NCBI RefSeq assembly: GCF_007671725.1
Contig: NZ_VCNM01000001.1
Coordinates: 744,001 to 808,000, forward strand
Origin: Halorubrum depositum
GTDB lineage: Archaea; Halobacteriota; Halobacteria; Halobacteriales; Haloferacaceae
Length of the DNA: 64,000 nucleotides
Reading direction: 5' to 3'
Shown here: piece after piece, positions 18,785 to 26,902 of the stretch
How the letters are laid out: each line of letters begins with the position of its first letter
Numbering within the stretch: position 1 is the first letter of the stretch
Program-made: the position numbers and the translations under genes
The notes under the pieces: generated by a model
Seen by the model: only the letters and a program-made list of their open reading frames with translations
What the model was told of the DNA's origin: nothing
Databases searched by the model: none

Positions 18785-19102
18785 TCAGTCCGACCACGGC
18801 GCGCAGTCGTCGCGGAGCGCGTCGCGGCCGTCGTCGGTGATCCGGAACACCTCCTCGCCGGGGACCCGGGCCACCAGTCCGAGCGCTTCGAGCGCGTCCA
18901 GCCGAGACTCGACGTGGTCGACGTACAGCCCCGTGTTGCTCGCGACGAACGCCGGGTAGTCGGTTCCCGCGTCGCCGAGGTACGCGAGCACCCGCTCGTC
19001 GGAGCGCGTGAGCGCGACCCCCGGACGGTCCCGATCGCCGTCGCCCTCCTCGGCCTCGGCGTCGCTCCCCGAATTGGGGGTCGGTACGTCTGACGCGGGC
19101 AT
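18785..19102 (-). CDS. winged-helix DNA-binding protein
   Basis: A 105-residue protein from the ATG at 19102. After an acidic disordered N-terminus it has one winged-helix unit: LTRSDERVLAYLGDAG, then the recognition region VASNTGLYVDHVESRLDALE, then LGLVARVPGEEVFRITDDGR. It resembles small haloarchaeal PhiH1-repressor-like or MarR-like regulators. It ends 30 bases after hmgA (convergent) and lies upstream of nothing else on its strand, so its target is unknown. Confidence 0.75.
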   Translation of the reverse strand: MPASDVPTPNSGSDAEAEEGDGDRDRPGVALTRSDERVLAYLGDAGTDYPAFVASNTGLYVDHVESRLDALEALGLVARVPGEEVFRITDDGRDALRDDCAPWSD

Positions 19103-19199
19103 ATTAGGTGTGCTAACGAGTACCACAGTAAAGAGTATTCCGGTGGTTCCCGACCGCTGAGAGGCGTCGAAAGGCGCGAGCCGCACCCGGCGTCCCGCC

Positions 19200-20630
19200 T
19201 CAGTCGTCGGCCCCGACCGACTCGCCGCCCGAGCCTGGGCCGTCGGGCGACCGGTCCGGCAGCATGGGGGAGCCGTCGGCCCGCGGGCCGAGCCGCGGGC
19301 CGTGCGGGCCGCCGTCGGGGTCGATCCGGCGGCGGGTGCGGTAGTCGGTGGAGCGCTCCACCGGGGTGCGGCCGATCGCCGCGATCATCTCGACGTAGTC
19401 GTCGAACGAGCGGTACTCGCCGTACTCGCCGCCGGCGCGCTTCGTGATCTCCTCCGAGAGGATGGTGCCCATGAAGTCGTCGGCGCCGCAGTTGAGCAGC
19501 TTCAGACCGTGGGCGTCTCCCGACTTCACCCACGAGGCCTGCACGTGGTCGACGTTGTCTAAGAAGAGGCGCGCGACCGCCACCACGAGCTCGTCCTCGT
19601 CGCGCGAGGGGCCAGAGTCGACGACGCCGTGGCGGTACAGCGGCGTGTTCTGATGGATAAAGGAGAGGGGGACGAATTCCGTGATTCCCCCGGTGCGGTC
19701 CTGGAGATCGCGGATCACTCCGAGGTGCTCCGCGCGGTGCGCGACCGTCTCCACGTGGCCGTACATCATCGTCGAGGTGACGTCGAGGCCGGCCGCGACC
19801 GCGCCCTCCATCGCCGCCACCCAGTCGTCCGTGCGGATCTTCCCCGGGCAGATCACGTCGCGCACCTCGTCGACGAGGATCTCCGCGGCGGTACCCGGCG
19901 CCGAGTCGAGCCCCGCGGTCGCCAGCTCGCGGTAGACCGCCTCGTACTCCCAGTCGGTGCCGCGGGCGGCGTGGTACGCTTCCTCCGGCGTCATCGAGTG
20001 GAGGTGGACCCCGCCGACGGACATCGCCTCGATCTGCTCGACGTAGGTCCCCGGGTCGGTGTCGTACCGCTCCGGCGGCTTGTAGTTCACCGCGCTCGCG
20101 GGGTCGTCGTAGCCGGCGAGGAGCTCGTGGTGCTCCTCGTTCAGCGCCAGCGCGGGGTGGAGCCCGGAGACGGAACACACCTCGTAGATCCCCATATCGA
20201 GGGCGTCCTCGACGATCCGGCGGGACTCAGCGGGGGGCTTCGTGAATCCGGCGTGGTCCGCGTCGCTGTCGGCCTCGAAGGCGTGCGCGGAGTCCTTGAA
20301 GTTGCAGAACAGACAGCCCGTGTTGCAGGCGGTGGTGACGTTGTTGTTGAGGTTGGCGACGAACGTCACCTCGTCGCCGACCTCGTCGCGGCGCCGGCGG
20401 TCGGCGGCCTCGAGGACGGCCTCCTTCCGGACCGGGTCGATCCCCGCCCGGTCGGTGCCGGTCGCGAGCAGTTCGGTCGCGTCGTCGACCGTGAGGCGCG
20501 TCCCGTCGCGGGCCTTCGCCAGCGCGTTCTCGAACGACTGGTCGGTGGCGGGATCGGCGAAGCCGAAGTCGTCCCGGTCGAGCGCCTCCGCGTCGGAGGC
20601 GTCAGCGTCGGGGTCCCGCGCCGAAGTCAT
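19200..20630 (-). CDS. cofH: CofH, 5-amino-6-(D-ribitylamino)uracil--L-tyrosine 4-hydroxyphenyl transferase
   Basis: A 476-residue radical SAM enzyme that with CofG makes the 8-hydroxy-5-deazaflavin (Fo) core of coenzyme F420. The [4Fe-4S] cysteines are Cys102, Cys106 and Cys109 in CNTGCLFCNF. Further CofH features are EVCSVSGLHP, DSAPGTAAEILVD, STMMYGHVET and PLSFIHQNTPLYR. The C-terminal 50 residues are a Pro/Gly/Asp-rich extension. cofG is not in the window. The ATG at 20630 follows a TTTTTACC element that may be its promoter. Confidence 0.94.
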   Translation of the reverse strand: MTSARDPDADASDAEALDRDDFGFADPATDQSFENALAKARDGTRLTVDDATELLATGTDRAGIDPVRKEAVLEAADRRRRDEVGDEVTFVANLNNNVTTACNTGCLFCNFKDSAHAFEADSDADHAGFTKPPAESRRIVEDALDMGIYEVCSVSGLHPALALNEEHHELLAGYDDPASAVNYKPPERYDTDPGTYVEQIEAMSVGGVHLHSMTPEEAYHAARGTDWEYEAVYRELATAGLDSAPGTAAEILVDEVRDVICPGKIRTDDWVAAMEGAVAAGLDVTSTMMYGHVETVAHRAEHLGVIRDLQDRTGGITEFVPLSFIHQNTPLYRHGVVDSGPSRDEDELVVAVARLFLDNVDHVQASWVKSGDAHGLKLLNCGADDFMGTILSEEITKRAGGEYGEYRSFDDYVEMIAAIGRTPVERSTDYRTRRRIDPDGGPHGPRLGPRADGSPMLPDRSPDGPGSGGESVGADD

Positions 20631-21019
20631 GGGGTAAACGTCCCCGCCCCACGGGTAAAAACGGGACGGTCACGGCACCCCTTCTCAGAATCGTGACGCG
20701 GGCTGCAGACGTGGAGCGGGGCGGAAACGGGGCTTCGAACCGCCGACGGCGACGTGGTAGAGATATCGGCGAGAGGCGCTCGGTTTCGTATTTAAATAAC
20801 CGCGGTGGCGCGTGCCTGCGAGCGGCCGGCAGGCCGCGAGCCAGCACGCGCGAGGTCGCCGGCGGCTTCGCCGCCGGCTGCCAGAGAATCTATGATTCTC
20901 GCTGGACGCGGCGACCGAAGGGAGCCGCGAGGCTGGGGAGGCGTGAGGCTGTGGCTGCCGTGCGGGGCGGGACTCAAAGGGGCAGACGTGATGCGAAGCA
21001 CGACCGCAGCAATCCCGAT
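20631..21019. other. 389-base non-coding region rich in hairpins
   Basis: No convincing CDS lies here. The region separates the start of cofH from the end of the CARF-like regulator gene. A palindromic A/T-rich element (20788-20800) is followed by three perfect or near-perfect inverted repeats within 95 bases: outer arms 20808-20815/20844-20851, arms 20858-20866/20870-20878 with loop TTC, and arms 20884-20890/20894-20900 with loop TAT. The last two are enclosed by GGTCGCC (20854-20860) and GGCGACC (20910-20916). It could be a dispersed repeat or a structured RNA gene. Confidence 0.6.
20788..20800. promoter_or_regulatory. palindromic TATA-like element before the hairpin cluster
   Basis: GTATTTAAATAAC is a near-palindrome that could act as a TATA box in either direction. 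On the plus strand it lies about 8-20 bases before the hairpin cluster; on the minus strand it is about 160 bases upstream of cofH. Confidence 0.4.
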
Positions 21020-22003
21020 TTATCGCGCCAGTTCTCGGTCCTCGTCCGCGTGCGCTCGGACCCACAGCTGGCCGATCCGCGAGAGCGTCGTCCGGTAGGA
21101 CTTCCCGCGCTCCTCCTGCTCGATGTACCCCTTCCCGCCGGGGCCGAGCCGGTCGACGTTGTAGATCACCTTCGAGCGGAACGAGTCGGTGTACTCCTCG
21201 TTGAGGTCGGCCGCGAGCGTCTCCGCCAGCTCCGAGACGGAGGCGAACTCGCCGTGCTCGCCGAGGGTGAAGAGCACGAGCTCCTCGAACGGCTTGACGT
21301 TCTGGAAGGAGGCGACGGGCAGCTCGATCACGTGGCTGTCGCCGATGCGCTTCGCGCCGATGGTGGTGCCGCGCTCGTCGAACTCCTCTAACAGGTCCGT
21401 CGTCGTGTCGAGCCGGTCGGCGACGCGGCCGTCGTCGATGGCGTCGCCGTCGACCGCGTCGCTCTCGACCAGCTCGCGCAGCAGGTCGCGGTTCGCGCGC
21501 AGCTCCTCCGCGAGCTCGGTCTCGAGGTACTTCTCGGGGGCGGTGTAGTAGGTGTGAATGCGGTCGCGGTCGTCCTGCCGCTCGACCATGATCGAGTGGG
21601 CCGCGGTCGCGAACGCGAACGAGACCGGCCGAGGCATCGAACAGAGGTTCACCCACACCTCGCGCTCAGCCGGGGGGTCCGCGGCGCCCTCGCCGCCGGT
21701 CCCGCTCCCCTCCTCTCCGGTGCCGTCGCGGTCGAGCTCCGCGTTGATCAGGTCGAAGGCGCGTTCGAAGGCGGCGTCGTAGTCGTACACGTCGGTCAGT
21801 CGCTCGCGGACGGTCTCGGCGCCGAGCAGGCTTCGGAAGTCCTGTTCGAGCTTCCGGGCGATGTTCCGCGAGTACTCGACGTTGGCCTCGCTGCCGACCG
21901 TCCCCTCCAGGAGGATCACCCGGTCGACGTCGAACTGGTCCCGGATGAGCGGGGCGATCATGCGGTCGTAGTCGAAGCCGACCGGAACGATGTGGGTGCC
22001 CAT
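21020..22003 (-). CDS. CARF-like/HTH regulator (HFX_2341/DUF6293-like)
   Basis: A 327-residue protein. The N-terminus is Rossmann-like, beginning MGTHIVPVGFDYDRMIAPL with DRVILLEGTV, then VWVNLCSMPRPVSFAFATAA around residue 118, a layout like the CARF domain of Csa3-type regulators. The C-terminal 120 residues hold a winged helix (LVLFTLGEHGEFASVSELAE) and a second HTH-like part (GKGYIEQEERGKSYRTTLS). It matches my memory of the haloarchaeal HFX_2341/DUF6293 regulators. No CRISPR array or cas gene is nearby. The target and ligand are unknown. Confidence 0.7.
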   Translation of the reverse strand: MGTHIVPVGFDYDRMIAPLIRDQFDVDRVILLEGTVGSEANVEYSRNIARKLEQDFRSLLGAETVRERLTDVYDYDAAFERAFDLINAELDRDGTGEEGSGTGGEGAADPPAEREVWVNLCSMPRPVSFAFATAAHSIMVERQDDRDRIHTYYTAPEKYLETELAEELRANRDLLRELVESDAVDGDAIDDGRVADRLDTTTDLLEEFDERGTTIGAKRIGDSHVIELPVASFQNVKPFEELVLFTLGEHGEFASVSELAETLAADLNEEYTDSFRSKVIYNVDRLGPGGKGYIEQEERGKSYRTTLSRIGQLWVRAHADEDRELAR

Positions 22004-22170
22004 ACGGGAGTCGTAACGCTGCCGCTTATAAAAGCACCAGCCACCGACGGCGACCGCTCGCGACGTCCGCCTCCGATTCGACCCGGCTCGCGTCTCGCGA
22101 ACGCGCCCGTCGCGTCCGCTCGGTGTCCGAGGTATGCGAACCGCTGGCTCCCCCTACCCGAAAGAACAAC

Positions 22171-22180
22171 CGTTAAAAGT
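22171..22180 (+). promoter_or_regulatory. TATA-like promoter of rpl11
   Basis: CGTTAAAAGT lies 22-31 bases upstream of the ATG at 22202, the position expected for a leaderless transcript. Confidence 0.45.
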
Positions 22181-22201
22181 CGTCACCGGGTTCGTACGGA
22201 C

Positions 22202-22678
22202 ATGGCTGGAACTATCGAAGCGCTCGTCCCCGGCGGGCAGGCCAACCCCGGCCCGCCGCTCGGTCCCGAGCTCGGGCCGACGCCGGTGGACGTACAGGAC
22301 GTCGTGGCGCAGATCAACGACGAAACCGCCGCGTTCGACGGGATGGAGGTCCCCGTCACGGTGGAGTACGACGACGACGGCTCGTTCACCATCGAGGTCG
22401 GCGTCCCGCCGACGGCCGAGCTGATCAAAGACGAGGCCGGGTTCGAGACGGGCTCCGGCGAGCCCCAGAAGGACTTCGTCGCGGACATGTCGATCGAACA
22501 GGTGAAGAAGGTCGCCGAGCAGAAGTCGACCGACCTGCTCTCGTACGACGTGAAAAACGCCGCCAAGGAGGTCGGCGGCACCTGCGCCTCCCTCGGCGTC
22601 ACCATCGAGGGCGAGGACGCCCGGACGTTCGACGACCGCGTCGACGCCGGCGACTACGACGACGTCCTCGACGCGTAA
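22202..22678 (+). CDS. rpl11: 50S ribosomal protein L11
   Basis: A 158-residue protein of normal archaeal length, forming the GTPase-associated centre of the large subunit with 23S rRNA and the stalk. Seen: IEALVPGGQANPGPPLGPEL at the N-terminus, the IEVGVPPTAELIKDEAG linker region, and the RNA-binding C-terminal domain with DLLSYDVKNAAKEVGGTCAS. A longer in-frame extension upstream is rejected because the family starts at MAGTIE. The usual partners (L1, L10, L12) are not adjacent; the gene stands alone. Confidence 0.97.
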   Translation: MAGTIEALVPGGQANPGPPLGPELGPTPVDVQDVVAQINDETAAFDGMEVPVTVEYDDDGSFTIEVGVPPTAELIKDEAGFETGSGEPQKDFVADMSIEQVKKVAEQKSTDLLSYDVKNAAKEVGGTCASLGVTIEGEDARTFDDRVDAGDYDDVLDA

Positions 22679-22689
22679 CGCGACCGCCG

Positions 22690-22700
22690 CCGCTTTTTGC
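22690..22700 (+). terminator. T-tract after rpl11
   Basis: CCGCTTTTTGC, 16 bases after the rpl11 stop, supplies a short U-run after GC-rich sequence, as in intrinsic archaeal terminators. Only weak support. Confidence 0.35.
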
Positions 22701-22735
22701 TGCGTTCCGATGCGTTCGTTCCGCGTTGAAGCCGC

Positions 22736-23458
22736 CTACACCGCGGGCCGCTCCGCGGGCTCGGTGTCAGTCGGTTCGGCCGCGACGGGCCGCACGTCGG
22801 CCCACGTCCAGCCGATGACGGCGGCCGCGGCGACGAGCGCGTAGAACTGGACGAACAGCCCCGCGATCGTCCCGAGCACCGGCACCACCGAGAGCACGCC
22901 GATCGCCAGCGCGCCCGCGAGGACGACGACGGCGGCCGTGAGCCAGCCGGTCGCGTACGCCCGCTTCGTGACCACGGTCCAGAGCGTTCCTACCGCGAAC
23001 CCGTCCCCGACCCGTCCGGAGTCGGCGACGGCGGCCAGCGCCGCGGGAGTGACGTACAGCCCGACGAGCGAGACGGCGAGCGCGGCGAGCGCGAGGAGCA
23101 GCGCGAGCGCGCCGCCGATCAGACCGCCCAGCAGGCCACCGTCGCCCCCGCCCGAACCGATCACGGCCGCCCCGACGCCGAAGACCGCGGCGACCGCGAA
23201 CACGAGGAGCGGCAACAGCGAGTAGACGAGCGTGACCGCGAACGCCTTCGCTCCCTCGACGAGCAGGTCTCCCCACTCCTCGAAGACCGGGGGCGCGTCG
23301 TCGCCGTCGGCCGTCCGCCGAAGGACGCGGGAGACGTAGCCGAGTACGAGGATCGACGGGACGACGAGCGGGCTCGCGAGCAGGAGCACGCCGCCGATCA
23401 GGACGGTCACGACGGCGTCGTCGCCGTCGCGCAGGTAGTCGAGTGACGCGGATATCAT
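22736..23458 (-). CDS. DUF4013 multi-pass membrane protein (second copy)
   Basis: A 240-residue protein from the ATG at 23458; an in-frame GTG four codons upstream is also possible. It has about five hydrophobic helices, beginning VVTVLIGGVLLLASPLVV. The DUF4013 motif is ILVLGYVSRVLRRTADG...PPVFEEWGDLLVEGAKAF. Compared with the copy at 7831-8874 it lacks the long disordered tail. A CTTTAAGT element about 28-35 bases upstream of the ATG could be its promoter. No role is known. Confidence 0.72.
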   Translation of the reverse strand: MISASLDYLRDGDDAVVTVLIGGVLLLASPLVVPSILVLGYVSRVLRRTADGDDAPPVFEEWGDLLVEGAKAFAVTLVYSLLPLLVFAVAAVFGVGAAVIGSGGGDGGLLGGLIGGALALLLALAALAVSLVGLYVTPAALAAVADSGRVGDGFAVGTLWTVVTKRAYATGWLTAAVVVLAGALAIGVLSVVPVLGTIAGLFVQFYALVAAAAVIGWTWADVRPVAAEPTDTEPAERPAV

Positions 23459-23560
23459 CGGTGATCCCACATATAGACGCGTTGAAAGGACTTAAAGGCG
23501 TACGGTGGCGGTTCGGGGACGGACCGCGGTTTTATTTCCGCACCGCGCCGACTCGGGACC

Positions 23561-23848
23561 ATGCCCGATCTCCACCCGATCGCGAAGCGGATCCACAACG
23601 TCCAGCCGCGGCCGGTCCGCCTCACCCTCGACGACGGCGAGACCGGCGTCTTCGAGTTCTCCTCCACCGAGTTCTTCCAACGGGAGTTCCGCGGCGAGGG
23701 GGTTCGCACCGACGCCGACGGCGACGCCGAGTTCCGACTGATCACCGCCGAGGACCACGAGTCGGTGCTGCTGGGTCGGTCGGGACCGGACGATGAGGGC
23801 TGGACCGTCGTCGGGGAGATCGTCGAGGCCGAGCGCGCCGAGGAGTGA
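23561..23848 (+). CDS. small conserved haloarchaeal protein, unknown function
   Basis: A 95-residue acidic protein beginning MPDLHPIAKRIHNVQP, predicted mostly beta (VRLTLDDGETGVFEFSSTEF). I do not recognise a named family. A TATA-like TTTTATTT lies about 25-32 bases upstream of the ATG, which supports a real gene. It is divergent from the DUF4013 gene and convergent with the UspA gene. Confidence 0.6.
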   Translation: MPDLHPIAKRIHNVQPRPVRLTLDDGETGVFEFSSTEFFQREFRGEGVRTDADGDAEFRLITAEDHESVLLGRSGPDDEGWTVVGEIVEAERAEE

Positions 23849-23883
23849 GGGCGTCCGCGCGCTGATAGCCGCGTTTCCGTCGT

Positions 23884-24345
23884 CTACCGCACGACCGTCA
23901 CCGGCACGTCGGCGCGGCGGACAACCCCCTCAGCGACGCTGCCGAGCAGGATCCGCGAGAGCCCGGTTCGGCCGCGGCTCGCGAGCACGACGTGGTCGAA
24001 CGGCTCCCCGGTCCCCTCCGCCCCGTCCTCGTCGCCGACGGCGGCCTCGCCGCCCGCGACCGCGAGGATCGTCGCGGTCGGCCGCCCAACCTCCAGTCTG
24101 GTGTCGACGTCGCGGTCCACCGCCTCGGTCGCCTCGCGCAGGATCCGCTCGCCGCGGCCCTTGGCGCTGTCGTACCACTGGTCGACCGCGCCCGGGAACC
24201 CGCCCTCCGCCCCGGTCGTCGAGTCCGCCGGGTTGATCACGTGGAGCGCGGTCAGATCGGCCTCCGGCCACTCGGCGGCCGCGAACCGCAGCGCCTCGGT
24301 CGCCTCCGCCGAGCCGTCGACCGCCACCAGGATCCGTTTGGTCAT
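23884..24345 (-). CDS. universal stress protein (UspA family)
   Basis: A 153-residue single-domain USP. It begins MTKRILVAVDGSAEATEALR and ends with the nucleotide-binding loop region SRGRTGLSRILLGSVAEGVV followed by RRADVPVTVVR. The G-2x-G-9x-G(S/T) pattern indicates an ATP-binding-type USP. A Gly/Glu/Asp-rich insertion (about residues 104-116) is halophile-like. It lies 85 bases downstream of, and divergent in role from, the HerA-like ATPase read on the same strand. Confidence 0.9.
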   Translation of the reverse strand: MTKRILVAVDGSAEATEALRFAAAEWPEADLTALHVINPADSTTGAEGGFPGAVDQWYDSAKGRGERILREATEAVDRDVDTRLEVGRPTATILAVAGGEAAVGDEDGAEGTGEPFDHVVLASRGRTGLSRILLGSVAEGVVRRADVPVTVVR

Positions 24346-24430
24346 GTTCGGCGCTTCTCGTTCCGACTTGAAAAAGGGCGACGGCGGATCTGTCCGGACG
24401 GAAAACCGATCTCACCCGGCCGCCGCTCGC

Positions 24431-26368
24431 CTACTCGCCGTGGCGCGTCACGCACTTCGAGAGCCCGATCAGCTCCACCGGCTCCGAGTTGTCCGGCGAG
24501 TACACCACCATCTGCCCCTTCTCCATGTACGGGACCTTGCCGGCGAGGTTCGAGGGGATGTTGACGCTGCTGATGGCGTCCTCGTCGCCGAGGTTGAGGA
24601 CGACCTTCGTGTTCACCTGTTTGAACACCGACTCCGCGACGTCCTGGGGGTCCTGCGTGATCAGGAAGAGGCCGAGCCGCTCTTTCCGCCCCTGCTTGGC
24701 GGCCTCCGTGAACTTCTGGACGACCTTTCGGGCCTGCACGTTGTCGGCGTCCGCGAGGAAGTTGTGCGCCTCGTCCATCCCGATCAGCAGGGGCGTCTCC
24801 TCGATCCGGTCGCTGTCGGGGTCGTTCGACAGCTTGTCGTCGACGAGCAGCCCCGCGACCGCGAGCACGACGATCTCCTTCTGTCGGGAGGTCGGCAGGT
24901 GATAGGTGGGCACCACGGAGAGCCCGCCCGGGCGGACGAGGGTGTGGTCGAGCTCCGTGATCGGCTTCGCGTCCTGGTCGAACACGCCGCCGGGGACCGC
25001 CCGTACCCGCCGTTTCACGGCGTCGAACGTCGCCTCGTGGACCCGGCCGCTCTCGTCGAGCTCCTCTTTCAGCGCCGGGTCGTCGAGGTACGAGAGGAAC
25101 TGGCTGTACGTGCCGGAGTCGCCGTAGTCGCTGAAAAAGCGGTTGAGGAGGGTCAACAGCGCGGGGTACTGGTTGTCGTTGAGCCCGGACCCCGCGACGA
25201 GCCACGGCATGTCCCGCGCGAGCGAGAACGGGATGGTGAACTCGACGCGCTCGGCGCGGTGGCCCTCGCCGGGGTACGTCGCGTTCGCGACCCGCGGCAC
25301 CAGCGCGACGGTGTCGTCGTGGCCCCCGTGTGCGATCCCTTCTCGGTCCAGCCGTCGAGCGAAGTCGGCGTCGAGGTCGGGGTTGTCGTCGTGCATCTGC
25401 GCGTACTCGTCCTGCGGGTCGAACTGGACGACGGCCATCCGCGACTCCCGGCCGTCGCCGGTCGGGTAGGTGCGGTCCGAGTCGAGGTACTGCCGGAGGA
25501 CGTTCTTGGAGGCGTGGGTCTTCCCCGACCCGGTCCCGCCGGCGACGAGGGTGTGCCGGAACGCGAGCGGGTCGCCGTCGGCGTAGTCGTCCTTCACCCG
25601 GTAATCGACGGTGGGCGGCTCGGCCGCCGTCCGGACCTTCTCGCCCCCGACGGAGAGGTGACCGAGGAAGACGCCGTCCTCGGGGATCTTCAGCCCGGTC
25701 TTGATCTCGGCGTCGTCGGAGGCCTCCTCGACGACCGCGCCCGGCTTCGGAACCCGGTCGGTCATCCGCCGTTTCATCTCGTCGCCCTCGCCGTACACGA
25801 CCGACATCGGCTCCAGCTCGGCCATGAACTTGTAGTCGCGCTCTGCGAAGTCGTCCCGGCGCATCTGCCGGCGCGCGTGGATCTCGGTGGCGTCGTCCGA
25901 GCGGAACTCCTGGGCGTACTCCAGCCCCGTGATCCGGCAGAACAGCCGCTCGCCGTCCGGGTACGGGACGAGGAGGTACTTCCCGAGCCGGACCGCCTCG
26001 CGGTTCCCCGTCGTGACGAACGCCTTCAGCGTCGTCTCGTCGTCCTCCTCGGCGACGCGGAGCCCCTGCGAGACGGAGACGACACCGAGGCCGACGTCCT
26101 CGCCCGCCGGCTCCACGTCGTACGCGGCGAACCCGGCGTCGTCTGCCTCGTCGCCCTCGCTCCCGTCGTCGCCCTCGCTCCCCGCGGCCACCGCGCGACC
26201 GCCGTCACCGGTCGCCGCGCCTCCCGGGGCCGTCCCCTCCGCTCCGGGCGCGTCGTCGGTGTCGCCGGCGGCGGCGTCCGGCGAGCCGGCGTCCTCGGGC
26301 GAGCCGGTGGCGTCTCCCCCGCCGTCGCCCTCGTCGTCGGTGAACTCGGTGAAATCCTCCAGCGTCAT
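24431..26368 (-). CDS. HerA-like P-loop ATPase (DUF87)
   Basis: From the ATG at 26368 the protein has 645 residues; a GTG seven codons upstream is in frame. The first 90 residues are an acidic disordered leader, then a beta-barrel-like region of the HAS-barrel type. The ATPase core has Walker A GGTGSGKTHASKNV, Walker B LLIGMDEAHNF, and a C-terminal FLITQDPQDVAESVFKQVN. HerA-type ATPases form hexamers and move DNA, often with the NurA nuclease; no NurA or Mre11/Rad50 gene is adjacent. The family is common in haloarchaea as a solo gene. Confidence 0.85.
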   Translation of the reverse strand: MTLEDFTEFTDDEGDGGGDATGSPEDAGSPDAAAGDTDDAPGAEGTAPGGAATGDGGRAVAAGSEGDDGSEGDEADDAGFAAYDVEPAGEDVGLGVVSVSQGLRVAEEDDETTLKAFVTTGNREAVRLGKYLLVPYPDGERLFCRITGLEYAQEFRSDDATEIHARRQMRRDDFAERDYKFMAELEPMSVVYGEGDEMKRRMTDRVPKPGAVVEEASDDAEIKTGLKIPEDGVFLGHLSVGGEKVRTAAEPPTVDYRVKDDYADGDPLAFRHTLVAGGTGSGKTHASKNVLRQYLDSDRTYPTGDGRESRMAVVQFDPQDEYAQMHDDNPDLDADFARRLDREGIAHGGHDDTVALVPRVANATYPGEGHRAERVEFTIPFSLARDMPWLVAGSGLNDNQYPALLTLLNRFFSDYGDSGTYSQFLSYLDDPALKEELDESGRVHEATFDAVKRRVRAVPGGVFDQDAKPITELDHTLVRPGGLSVVPTYHLPTSRQKEIVVLAVAGLLVDDKLSNDPDSDRIEETPLLIGMDEAHNFLADADNVQARKVVQKFTEAAKQGRKERLGLFLITQDPQDVAESVFKQVNTKVVLNLGDEDAISSVNIPSNLAGKVPYMEKGQMVVYSPDNSEPVELIGLSKCVTRHGE

Positions 26369-26493
26369 GGACGAATCACCGACCGCCACGCCGAAAGCGT
26401 TTCCCCCTCCGCGTCGCGTCGGGCGCCGCCGGCGTCTCGGGCGGCTCGCGCCCGTCGCGGGCCCCTTTTCCGCGTCGGGGCCCTACCGGTGGT

Positions 26494-26829
26494 ATGATAC
26501 TGGTTCGCGGCAGCGGCGGGGGCACCGAACTCACCGGGACGGTGTTCGAGCGCGGCGAGGACCCGCCGACGTACAAGGGCGCGCCCGACGAGGACGCCCC
26601 CTACGTCTGGGTGTGCGACTCCTTCTACCAGGTCGAGAGCGGCGGCTCGGCGCTCACCGTCGACGGCGAGGAGATCCGCGTCGCCTTCGAGGAGCCGATG
26701 CCCCGCGGGTTCGACACCAAGTCGGCCGCGCTCGACGCGGCCGAGGAGCACGTCCGTACGCAGTTCGCCCGGATCGGCGTCGACCCCGAAGACGTCGAGG
26801 TCGAGGCGACGAAGGCGGGCCCCGCCTGA
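26494..26829 (+). CDS. conserved haloarchaeal protein (DUF7113-like)
   Basis: A 111-residue acidic protein beginning MILVRGSGGGTELTGTVFER, with YVWVCDSFYQVESGG in the middle and a C-terminal helix (SAALDAAEEHVRTQFARIG). It resembles the short family I remember as DUF7113; this is tentative. It is divergent from the HerA-like gene and followed 73 bases later by the DUF2270 gene in the same direction. Confidence 0.65.
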   Translation: MILVRGSGGGTELTGTVFERGEDPPTYKGAPDEDAPYVWVCDSFYQVESGGSALTVDGEEIRVAFEEPMPRGFDTKSAALDAAEEHVRTQFARIGVDPEDVEVEATKAGPA

Positions 26830-26902
26830 GGCGTCGCCGCGCCGGATCTCGCACCGCGCTCTCGCATCGGGGTTTACCCGTTCGGACCCGGTACGGGGAC
26901 GT

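Noticed and set aside
20731..20760. TTCGAA-containing tRNA-like T-arm on the minus strand
   Set aside because: The stem does not pair and there is no acceptor or anticodon arm around it.
24431..26368. HerA-NurA type defence or repair module
   Set aside because: No nuclease, SIR2 or other defence gene is adjacent; only a UspA gene and a small conserved protein.
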